Shown here: positions 1-6,211 of the stretch, one piece after another
Position numbering within the stretch: the stretch's first letter is position 1
Layout of the letters: every line of letters starts with the position of its first letter
Source: Bacteroidia bacterium
Lineage (GTDB): Bacteria; Bacteroidota; Bacteroidia; JADZBD01
Length of the DNA: 64,000 nucleotides
Reading direction: 5' to 3'
NCBI GenBank assembly: GCA_020852255.1
Contig: JADZBD010000016.1
Location: 124,001-188,000, forward strand
Program-made: the position numbers and the translations under genes
The notes under the pieces: model-generated
Told to the model about the DNA's origin: nothing
Databases searched by the model: none
The model's input: the letters and a program-made list of their open reading frames with translations, nothing else

Positions 1-7
1 GAAGGGC

Positions 8-36
8 AAAAAAAAGCCCCCTGTAATCAGGAGGCT
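8..36 (-). terminator. Intrinsic terminator, minus strand
   Basis: An inverted repeat (15-23 pairing with 28-36, one C-A mismatch, loop TAAT) is flanked on its left by an A run at 8-15. Read on the minus strand this is a GC-rich hairpin followed by a T run. It sits just after the stop of the minus-strand gene ending at 62 and fits as its terminator. Confidence 0.7.
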
Positions 37-61
37 CGACAAAAACGAAGAAATTTTTAGA

Positions 62-460
62 TTAAGAGAACTTGCTTATCTCCCAAACAAAGTAACGGCA
101 ACTATTTTTCAAATATTGGTCATTCATTTGCATATAATCTGTTTCAATCATTTCGGCAATATGCTTCCAAAATAAATTGAACATAGTTTTTTCCTCACCA
201 CTCATATCCTCATTGTATTTCAGTAGCTTTTTTATGAACGATTCTTCCCGACTGCATAATCTATCATAGCGAGTGTTGTCCGTAAACTCGAAATACGCAT
301 GAAATGTTTTCTGAAAAGATGGTCCTGCCTTCAATAATCGTTCTTTCATCAGGTTTAATTTTTCCAAAGGCATTGAGATTTGCGTATCGGTAAACAAAAA
401 CTGCTCAACAATCTGTTTGAAGTCATCAGGAGTAAAATCCTCTCGTATTATTTTCGCCAT
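62..460 (-). CDS. Hypothetical protein, 132 aa
   Basis: I do not recognise this protein. It is soluble-looking, charged and probably mostly helical, with no signal peptide or membrane segment. It lies 3 bases downstream of the small HTH gene at 464-718 on the same strand, so the two are probably co-transcribed, and a hairpin terminator follows. The AT-rich composition matches the rest of the island. The spacing and the long open frame support a real gene, but no function can be assigned. Confidence 0.6.
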   Translation of the reverse strand: MAKIIREDFTPDDFKQIVEQFLFTDTQISMPLEKLNLMKERLLKAGPSFQKTFHAYFEFTDNTRYDRLCSREESFIKKLLKYNEDMSGEEKTMFNLFWKHIAEMIETDYMQMNDQYLKNSCRYFVWEISKFS

Positions 461-463
461 AGT

Positions 464-718
464 TTATTTTTTTGTTTTGTTATTACTTTTTTTCTGAGAT
501 TCTTCGTGTGGCGGTTCGCCTATTGTTCCGGGTAAGCCGAGTTTTGCAAATATTACTTTTACCTGATTCACATTATAGTATCGCCCGCATATATCCCCGA
601 CATCGGCTTTGAATTTATCTATCCAGTTGTTGAGGCATTTTACACTAATTCCGTAAATCTGTGCTAGCTCTCTTTTCGAGTAGGGCTTCAGCTCTAACTT
701 GTTGTTTGAAATATCCAT
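464..718 (-). CDS. Small helix-turn-helix protein, 84 aa
   Basis: Residues about 12-62 (from KPYSKRELAQIYGIS through NVNQVKVIFAKLG) look like a helix-turn-helix of the kind found in small accessory proteins of Bacteroidota mobile DNA. The tail is Lys/Asn-rich and disordered. It sits 32 bases downstream of the HTH-ImmA gene on the same strand. A DNA-binding role is inferred from the fold pattern only; a regulator or excisionase-like accessory factor are both possible. Confidence 0.55.
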   Translation of the reverse strand: MDISNNKLELKPYSKRELAQIYGISVKCLNNWIDKFKADVGDICGRYYNVNQVKVIFAKLGLPGTIGEPPHEESQKKSNNKTKK

Positions 719-750
719 GATAAAAAGGTATTATATATTGAACTCATAAT

Positions 751-1797
751 TTACTCGGAGTATTTAGTCATAAATTCTTCCACCTCGAGATGCAGGGCTG
801 CTGCAAGCTCTTTGGAAGTGAACTTATGGGCGTTTTTATATTTCAAAATCAGGTCGCGCAGCAATAGGGGTTTCTCCTTTTGGAAATCTAACTCAATCGG
901 TTCGCGTCTGCGTATTTTCATTTGATTGAATTGAGAAAGCAGATACTTCTTTTGGTTATCTGTAAGGAATCCCAGATCTGCGGCTCGATATAAAAGCGAA
1001 ATCATGGAAACTTTCCATTTGCGTTTTAATTCCCCAAGTAAGGAAACTGAAACCCCCTTCTCAAAATCCTTTTTTAATTCATTTTCAGGCATCAATAAAC
1101 CCGCTGCAAATAAATTTGCTTCGTGTGATATATCTCTGTCGTGCGAGGGAAGTGTATGCGAGTGCATCACTAAATGACCAAGCTCGTATGCCAGGCTGAA
1201 CCTCTGCCTGTCGGCAAGGTGTGTTTTATTTATCACAATAATCGGGTGCTTGTCTTTGGTAAGGATAGTTCTGCTGTCCACTCGTTCCGTTCCGAAATCA
1301 ACCGCAATAACAATAATGCCGTTGGCTTCTAAAAGTTCGGTAAGATTCTCAACGGGTCCTTTTGGCATCTTCCATGACTTTCGTAATTGCTTTGCTACCT
1401 GTTCCTCTGAACCAATCTTTTTTAAGTCTAAATCAGGAATGTTCAGCGCAGGAAGTTTTAGTTTCTGCGAAATGGTTTCAATGTTCAGGCGGTATATGTT
1501 CAGACTTGCCTCTAAAGGCATAAGAACTTTTGCCGATACATGGTCGCGCTTGCGGTAATTCAAGCTCATGGGCAGGTATGCCTCCCCCTCCTGATAAAAG
1601 AACTCAATAGGGTATTTGAGCAATTTGCTCATGCGCTCAAGGGTGGGCTCAGGCAGGGACTTATTATCCATCTCAATTTTGCAGATGAAAGCAGGAGAAG
1701 TGCTGAGTTTCTCAGCCAGTTCCTTCTGCGATACACCTCTGGATTCCCGTGCGAGAACCACCATTTTGGGGTTGATTTGTACTTCAGTTGCAACCAT
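751..1797 (-). CDS. XRE HTH fused to ImmA/IrrE-like domain with altered zinc motif
   Basis: This 348 aa protein has an N-terminal XRE helix-turn-helix (about residues 12-66, with GVSQKELAEKL and PAFICKIE) and a C-terminal ImmA/IrrE (DUF955) peptidase-like domain. The family motif HExxH reads Y204-E-L-G-H208 here (codon TAC where CAC gives His), while the following signature EANLFAAGLLMP (226-237) is canonical. A first zinc-ligand substitution suggests loss of proteolysis. I chose the ATG at 1797 because the longer frame adds 19 residues before the usual start of the HTH. It diverges from the nucleotidyltransferase operon across a 205-base intergenic region. In described CBASS loci an HTH repressor and an ImmA-like protease (CapH and CapP) control the operon, so a regulatory role is likely. 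Confidence 0.85.
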   Translation of the reverse strand: MVATEVQINPKMVVLARESRGVSQKELAEKLSTSPAFICKIEMDNKSLPEPTLERMSKLLKYPIEFFYQEGEAYLPMSLNYRKRDHVSAKVLMPLEASLNIYRLNIETISQKLKLPALNIPDLDLKKIGSEEQVAKQLRKSWKMPKGPVENLTELLEANGIIVIAVDFGTERVDSRTILTKDKHPIIVINKTHLADRQRFSLAYELGHLVMHSHTLPSHDRDISHEANLFAAGLLMPENELKKDFEKGVSVSLLGELKRKWKVSMISLLYRAADLGFLTDNQKKYLLSQFNQMKIRRREPIELDFQKEKPLLLRDLILKYKNAHKFTSKELAAALHLEVEEFMTKYSE

Positions 1798-1869
1798 AAT
1801 TTGTATTAAAATGCGTTTCGGGGCAAAGGAAAACATATTTTCCGAATTGACCAAGTAATTGACCTATTT

Positions 1870-1888
1870 ATTTCAAAATTATTGAAAT
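1870..1888. promoter_or_regulatory. Perfect inverted repeat, candidate operator
   Basis: ATTTCAA and TTGAAAT (1870-1876 and 1882-1888) form a perfect 7-bp inverted repeat with a 5-base spacer between the divergent HTH genes. Just beside it the 6-mer TTGACC occurs twice, 12 bases apart (1847 and 1859). Dyads of this size are typical XRE-family binding sites; which of the two flanking regulators uses it cannot be told from sequence. Confidence 0.45.
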
Positions 1889-1924
1889 TTGTGTTGATTT
1901 TGAGGTTTTTAGAAATGTTGAAAA

Positions 1925-1973
1925 GTCAAAAGCAGAAATTAATGAAATTTGATTCCGATTCTATACTTTTGAC
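1925..1973 (+). promoter_or_regulatory. Defence operon promoter with overlapping dyad
   Basis: TACTTTTG at 1964-1971 matches the Bacteroidota -7 element TAnnTTTG, 31 bases before the ATG of the HTH gene at 2003. The 8-mer GTCAAAAG (1925-1932) is repeated inverted as CTTTTGAC (1966-1973), so its right arm covers the promoter element. This would let a bound regulator block transcription. No TTTG is seen at the usual upstream distance. Confidence 0.5.
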
Positions 1974-2002
1974 ACGATTCGTCAAGATAATAATATTCAA
2001 AC

Positions 2003-2296
2003 ATGAAAAATCTCGGAGAGATTATTAGAGAGCTGCGCGAAGCTCAGGATATTCCATTAAGGATTGTATCGGCATTTCTTGATGTTGACCCTGCTATACT
2101 CAGCAAGATTGAGCGTGGGCAACGAAAGCCAACCAAAGAACAGGTGATAAAACTTGCCGATTACTTCAAGGTTAACAGAGAGGATTTGATTGTGGCTTGG
2201 CTCTCGGATAAAATAGTATATGAGGTGGAAGATGAAGAGCAGGCAATAAAGGCACTTCATGTTGCTGAACAAAAAATTAAATACTCAAAAAAATAA
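2003..2296 (+). CDS. XRE-family HTH regulator, first gene of defence operon
   Basis: This 97 aa protein carries a helix-turn-helix at about residues 6-62 (LREAQDIPLRIVSAFLDVD, ILSKIERGQRKPT) followed by a short charged helical tail. It resembles small controller-type XRE proteins that precede restriction-modification or other defence genes in Bacteroidota. The next gene starts 4 bases after its stop, so it is co-transcribed with the nucleotidyltransferase. Autoregulation through the dyads upstream is plausible, in the way CapH-type repressors control CBASS operons. The position is shown by the sequence; the CapH analogy is inference. Confidence 0.85.
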   Translation: MKNLGEIIRELREAQDIPLRIVSAFLDVDPAILSKIERGQRKPTKEQVIKLADYFKVNREDLIVAWLSDKIVYEVEDEEQAIKALHVAEQKIKYSKK

Positions 2297-2299
2297 ACC

Positions 2300-3331
2300 A
2301 TGAATAAGAACTACACACAGCGATTAGACAAGCTGAGAAAAAGAAGACTTGATGAGAGTATTCAGAAAGCGATTCTTTCAAAATCATTTTCCGATATAAA
2401 CATTAGTGAGAGTGTAAAGTACGCTTTGGAAGCAATGAGTGAAATTGACCCTAACTATACAAAGAATACCTATCTCGCCTCTGAAAATATAAGAACAAAT
2501 CTCACCACAGGTCTTATTAAGAAAGGGCTATCTGTTGAATACAGACATCAAGGTTCAATCGAAACTAATACTCATATCAAAATTCATAGCGATATTGATA
2601 TTCTTGTATTCACCGATAAATATTTTTCAGTTGAGCCGCCAGTAACAGTTTCTTCGGTGTATCAAGGAAGCCCGTTAGATGATTTAAGAGAACTACGACA
2701 AGAGTGTTTTAATGTTTTGAATGGAATCTATTCGCAGGTTGACAATTCCAATTCAAAAGCAATAACGGTTTATCCTACGAATCCGAAACGCAAGGTTGAA
2801 GTTGTTCCAAGTAATTGGGTAGATACATCAGATTACCGAAATTACAGTTTGGAAATTTACAGAGGAGTTCATATCTACGACAAAGACAGCCATACCAGAG
2901 AAAAAGACTTCCCTTTCCTTCATATTAATCGTGTTAATACTAAGGATAGCAATGTTAATGGCGGACTTAGAAGGCTCTCACGGTTATTAAAAACACTCAA
3001 AGTTGATGCCGATTATGAAATTAAGTTATCAAGTTTTGAAATAGTAAGTTCGGTGTACGGCATGGATAACAGCGTTCTTACAAAGCATAACAATCAGCAG
3101 TTGCTTTTACTCAACGAAGGAAGTAAGCATCTTGAGAAACTTATTTCCGATAGTAATTACAGGGAGAACTTAGTGTCGCCCAACGGAAAGGAAAAAGTTT
3201 ATGGAACCAATTCATCCAAAGTAGTTGAATTGAAAAAATTAAAACTGGAGTTAGATGAATTGATTCAGGATGTTACGGAAGAATTAGGAAGAAAGCTCAA
3301 GCGTATTGATGAAACACTAATTTATTCTTAA
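2300..3331 (+). CDS. CBASS cGAS/DncV-like nucleotidyltransferase (CD-NTase)
   Basis: This 343 aa protein shows the polymerase-beta-type nucleotidyltransferase core: helix-capping GS at residues 85-86, metal-binding D98-I-D100 (HSDIDILV), and a third acidic strand in KVEVVPSNW, where the residue is E167 rather than the usual Asp. Such enzymes make cyclic di- or trinucleotide alarm signals after phage infection. The direct neighbour is a TIR-STING effector; CD-NTases from Bacteroidota TIR-STING loci (CdnE clade) were described as making c-di-GMP, so that product is the best guess. The stop overlaps the next start by one base. A metabolic or toxin nucleotidyltransferase is a less likely alternative given the STING neighbour. 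Confidence 0.9.
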   Translation: MNKNYTQRLDKLRKRRLDESIQKAILSKSFSDINISESVKYALEAMSEIDPNYTKNTYLASENIRTNLTTGLIKKGLSVEYRHQGSIETNTHIKIHSDIDILVFTDKYFSVEPPVTVSSVYQGSPLDDLRELRQECFNVLNGIYSQVDNSNSKAITVYPTNPKRKVEVVPSNWVDTSDYRNYSLEIYRGVHIYDKDSHTREKDFPFLHINRVNTKDSNVNGGLRRLSRLLKTLKVDADYEIKLSSFEIVSSVYGMDNSVLTKHNNQQLLLLNEGSKHLEKLISDSNYRENLVSPNGKEKVYGTNSSKVVELKKLKLELDELIQDVTEELGRKLKRIDETLIYS

Positions 3332-4275
3332 TGAAAATACGAATTTTCATAGGTAGTTCCAGCGAAGGAATTAAAATAGCAAGGCAAACTAAAACCTTTC
3401 TCGAAAAGACTTTGAATGCAGAGTGTATTGTTTGGGAAAATATTGGTGTGTTTGAGTACAATAAAAGCACTTTTGAAGCATTGCTGAAAGGAAGATTACT
3501 TTATGACTTTGCTATTCTTGTGGCCACAAAGGATGATATTGTTTGGTGGCGAAGGATGGTTGATAGTGTTCCAAGAGATAATGTAATTTTTGAGTTCGGT
3601 TTGTATTTAGGTGCATTAGGAGATACGAGGACACTCTTATTGCAGGAAGGCGGAGTTAAGTTACCTACTGACCTGAATGGAATTACCCTGCCAAGATTTT
3701 CGGTAAAGAAAAATAATCTCGAATCAAAACTGAGCGAAGTTGCAGGTTATATTTCTAAAAGCATTAAGCATAACGAATTTCATCTGCTTCCGTCTACCGC
3801 TTTAGCAGTAGGTTACTTTAATAGCTTTTTGAAAAGTGCGACTGCAATACTGATGGAAACAAAGGATTGCGTGAAGATCAAGGATGCAAATTATTCATGC
3901 AAACGAATCAAAGTTATAATTCCGGAAACTTTAAGTGATGATATTGCAGAGAAGGCAAAGTTGTTTTTTGATACTCACGCGATAGAAATTTCCGAAATAC
4001 AGAATGGTAAACGACCATTCAAAGTTCAATTTGCATACGATAGTTCCGATAAGAATAATATTGTTATCGTTGATATGCCATTTACATTAAACACAATTCG
4101 CCCATGCTGTACTCTTCTGCTCAAGAAATCAAATATAGGAGTTGGAAACAGTCAGCAGCTTGTTGAACAAAGAGAAATATTAAATTTCAAGTCAACTTTA
4201 GAAAATTTGATTGAACAAAATGACTATTGCAAAAAAGTAGTTTCAATAATGTTTGAAAGCAAGTACACAAAATAA
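3331..4275 (+). CDS. TIR-STING CBASS effector
   Basis: This 314 aa protein has two parts. Residues 1-147 form a TIR-like domain (KIRIFIGSSSEG, VATKDD, PRDNVIFEFGLYLGA) with E88 in the position of the catalytic NADase Glu (E84 in Sphingobacterium faecium STING, recalled from memory). Residues about 150-314 match bacterial STING: HLLPSTALAVGYFNSFLK opens it, and VDMPFTLNTI supplies an Asp/Thr pair (D248, T252) where the ligand pocket lies in known members. In the known family, cyclic dinucleotide binding drives filament formation and NAD+ cleavage, causing growth arrest or death of infected cells. There is no transmembrane segment, so it is cytosolic. The fused architecture and adjacent CD-NTase make this call strong. 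Confidence 0.93.
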   Translation: MKIRIFIGSSSEGIKIARQTKTFLEKTLNAECIVWENIGVFEYNKSTFEALLKGRLLYDFAILVATKDDIVWWRRMVDSVPRDNVIFEFGLYLGALGDTRTLLLQEGGVKLPTDLNGITLPRFSVKKNNLESKLSEVAGYISKSIKHNEFHLLPSTALAVGYFNSFLKSATAILMETKDCVKIKDANYSCKRIKVIIPETLSDDIAEKAKLFFDTHAIEISEIQNGKRPFKVQFAYDSSDKNNIVIVDMPFTLNTIRPCCTLLLKKSNIGVGNSQQLVEQREILNFKSTLENLIEQNDYCKKVVSIMFESKYTK

Positions 4276-4281
4276 TTTATT

Positions 4282-4818
4282 ATGCCAAATACGATAAGAG
4301 TGTATCCCGATGGAGATGTTTGGGTTGTCAAAAAAGATGGCAACTCAAAAGCCTCAGCAATAAGAGATACGCAGAGAGAAGCGTACTTGGCTGCAAGGGA
4401 AATTGCACTTAATCAGGGATTATCAATTACAGTTCATGGCCCGAACGGACAGATACAAAAAGTAGTCAATCCTCAAGACCGAGCATCTAATGATGGTTGC
4501 TTCATTACAACTGCCTGCGTAAAAGCAAAAGGGCTTCCTGATAATTGCTATGAATTGGAAACGCTCAGAAAATTCCGAGAGGAATATGTTCGCCTTCTTC
4601 CTGAAGGGTCATTGCTGTTGAAGCAGTATAAGACCATTGCGCCTCAAATTGTAAAATTGCTTAAAAAGCAAAAAGATAAAAAAATGGTTTATGATTCTCT
4701 CTATGTGAAAATATCCCTTGCCTGTATTTTTATTGAACGGAATGAAAACGAGAAGGCATTTGAAATTTATTGCTCCACAGTAAGAGAGTTATCCTCTCAT
4801 TTTGATTTATCTGAATAA
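4282..4818 (+). CDS. DUF2188 domain plus CFI-box protein, CBASS-associated
   Basis: Residues 4-62 of this 178 aa protein match DUF2188 (VYPDGDVWVVKKDGNSKAS, then a helix and VHGPNGQIQK). A second module begins with CFITTA at 73-78 and continues DNCYELETLRKFREEY (87-102), the CFI-box signature seen in many bacterial proteins of unknown role. The C-terminus is helical. It lies 6 bases after TIR-STING and overlaps the AbiGi-like start by one base, so it is translated with the defence genes. Its biochemical role is unknown; neither module is a standard CBASS component as far as I know. C73 and C79 could be functional. Confidence 0.75.
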   Translation: MPNTIRVYPDGDVWVVKKDGNSKASAIRDTQREAYLAAREIALNQGLSITVHGPNGQIQKVVNPQDRASNDGCFITTACVKAKGLPDNCYELETLRKFREEYVRLLPEGSLLLKQYKTIAPQIVKLLKKQKDKKMVYDSLYVKISLACIFIERNENEKAFEIYCSTVRELSSHFDLSE

Positions 4819-5600
4819 TGGCTTCCCGCTCATCTTATAGCGCGGTAAGCGCAAATACCCTATTTCACTTCACGAGCGGACTTGATGTTATTCGTGGTGT
4901 TCTCAGAACGGGATTTTACCCTTCCTATCATCGTGAAGTATTAAAGGACATTCTTCGCAGTAAAAGCGAATATGGAGTTTCCTATGTTCCTATGGTTTGC
5001 TTTTGCGACATTCCCTTGACAAGAATTAAAAAGCATATTCAGGACTATGGTAGTTATGGAATTGGGCTTTCAAAGAAGTGGGGGCTAAAGCAGAAAATTT
5101 GTCCGATAATTTATGTGGATAAAAATTCAAGCACGGTTTCTCACATCAAAAAACTGACCGAGAACCTTACAGTATTAGACGAAACATATAAAGCAGGATT
5201 AAAGCAAGCAGAAACAATAGATGATGATATTTTGGATTTTGAAAATGTTATGGGCGAACTGATGCACATTTATAAATATCTTAAACCATATAAAAGAGCA
5301 GATACCGTGTTTTATGATGAACGCGAATGGAGATATGTTCCTTATGGAAGCCAATACCCTGTGCTTTGGAGAGGAAAATTTAAACGGAGATTCAAGTTGA
5401 ATAAACTTTTAAGAAAGGAAGCTCCTTTAACTTTTACGCCTGATGAGATAAATTATATCATAGTGAAAAATAATAAGGAAATTCCTAAAATGGTGGATAT
5501 GATAAACAGGCTACCGGATAGACCTTATACCAAGAACATGAAGAAAATATTGGCTACGAAAATTATTACCACCGAGCAGCTTGACAAGGATTTTGGATAG
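4818..5600 (+). CDS. AbiGi-like abortive infection protein
   Basis: This 260 aa protein has the ordered motifs of the AbiGi family: LFHFTSG (15-21), VPMVCFCDIPL (57-67), YGSYGIGLSKKWG (77-89), PIIYV (96-100) and REWRYVP (169-175). AbiGi was named as the antitoxin-side member of a lactococcal abortive phage resistance pair. The HFT / FCDIP / GIGL / EWR layout also resembles DUF2971 and DarT-like proteins, so an ADP-ribosyltransferase-like, NAD-using fold is possible; that part is inference. It is the last gene of the tightly packed defence operon, with its ATG overlapping the preceding stop. No AbiGii partner is next to it. Confidence 0.75.
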   Translation: MASRSSYSAVSANTLFHFTSGLDVIRGVLRTGFYPSYHREVLKDILRSKSEYGVSYVPMVCFCDIPLTRIKKHIQDYGSYGIGLSKKWGLKQKICPIIYVDKNSSTVSHIKKLTENLTVLDETYKAGLKQAETIDDDILDFENVMGELMHIYKYLKPYKRADTVFYDEREWRYVPYGSQYPVLWRGKFKRRFKLNKLLRKEAPLTFTPDEINYIIVKNNKEIPKMVDMINRLPDRPYTKNMKKILATKIITTEQLDKDFG

Positions 5601-5663
5601 ACTACTGGGAATTTTGGTCCCAAATGTGCCATTTTGGACATACATTAAAAATGCCTATCTTTG
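5590..5663 (+). promoter_or_regulatory. Metal cluster promoter with three ATTTTGG repeats
   Basis: TTTG at 5633-5636 and TATCTTTG at 5656-5663, separated by 19 bases, are a textbook Bacteroidota promoter. The 7-mer ATTTTGG occurs three times in direct orientation at 5590, 5611 and 5631, spaced 21 and 20 bases (two helical turns), the third covering the -33 element. The first copy lies inside the end of the AbiGi-like gene. A metal-responsive regulator could bind these repeats. Transcription would start close to the GTG at 5668, leaving almost no leader. Confidence 0.65.
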
Positions 5664-5667
5664 CCAT

Positions 5668-5979
5668 GTGAGATTTATCAGCTTCATTTTAGCCGCATAT
5701 TTTTTATGGCTATCGGTCAAAACCTGTAGCGATTCCCCTGTTGCCGTTGATACCTGTAAAACTGTTGCCTGTTTGCATATAGAAGCAGGTACTCAGGATA
5801 GTCATGAATCAGACGGTTGCTCACCGCTTTGTATGTGCCAGTGTTGCGGTGGCATAACATTAATTTATGACCATTCTCCGAGTTTTGTAGTTGAATTGGT
5901 TTCTTCCACCGCAAGTATTTACCTCGATAATTCTACTTCCGAGCTTTCCTACTCCATCTGGCAGCCGCCTAAAGTTTAA
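5668..5979 (+). CDS. Cys/His-rich DUF6660-like secreted protein
   Basis: This 103 aa protein begins with a hydrophobic signal-like segment (VRFISFILAAYFLWLSV) followed by a Cys/His-rich region (CSDS, DTCKTVACLH, CSPLCMCQCCG). It ends IWQPPKV, as in DUF6660-like proteins that precede CzcA-type pumps in Bacteroidota. I chose the GTG at 5668 because the promoter element ends at 5663 and the frame upstream overlaps the defence gene; an alternative start is possible. The many cysteines suggest periplasmic metal binding. It is the first gene of the metal cluster. Confidence 0.65.
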   Translation: MRFISFILAAYFLWLSVKTCSDSPVAVDTCKTVACLHIEAGTQDSHESDGCSPLCMCQCCGGITLIYDHSPSFVVELVSSTASIYLDNSTSELSYSIWQPPKV

Positions 5980-6056
5980 TCTTTTTCCTTTTTATCAATT
6001 TTCTGAAAGGGCGTATTATGTCCTTTCGGATAATGGTGTTTTACATTTAATAGGAA

Positions 6057-6209
6057 TTGGATTTAAACAATATTGAAATCAAAAAGAAACGGAAACCGCT
6101 TACTCTTGGAAAGATAATTAGAGTTATATCAATTATCCTCATCAGCCTGATATTGCTATTTGGCGTTACAGAAAGGGTTTACCATTATTATCATCACCTA
6201 ATAAGATAA
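6057..6209 (+). CDS. Small single-span membrane protein, 50 aa, TTG start
   Basis: An open frame from TTG at 6057 to TAA at 6207-6209 encodes a basic N-terminus (EIKKKRKPLTLGK), one strong hydrophobic helix (VISIILISLILLFGV) and a His/Tyr-rich tail (VYHYYHHLIR). It stops 2 bases before the ATG of the RND pump, so translation is probably coupled. The architecture suggests a small inner-membrane partner of the efflux system with a metal-binding periplasmic or cytosolic tail. There is no ATG in frame and I know of no family, so this remains a prediction. Confidence 0.5.
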   Translation: MDLNNIEIKKKRKPLTLGKIIRVISIILISLILLFGVTERVYHYYHHLIR

Positions 6210-6211
6210 TT

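Noticed and set aside
62-718. Toxin-antitoxin pair upstream of the defence operon
   Set aside because: The 84 aa HTH protein and the 132 aa protein have no recognisable toxin features; they are left as hypothetical.
2300-3331. Metabolic or aminoglycoside-type nucleotidyltransferase
   Set aside because: The overlapping TIR-STING gene and the CD-NTase motif arrangement make a CBASS synthase much more likely.
5891-6076. 61-codon frame overlapping the end of the DUF6660-like gene
   Set aside because: Less protein-like than the TTG frame at 6057-6209, which has a clear TM and sits 2 bases before the pump gene.
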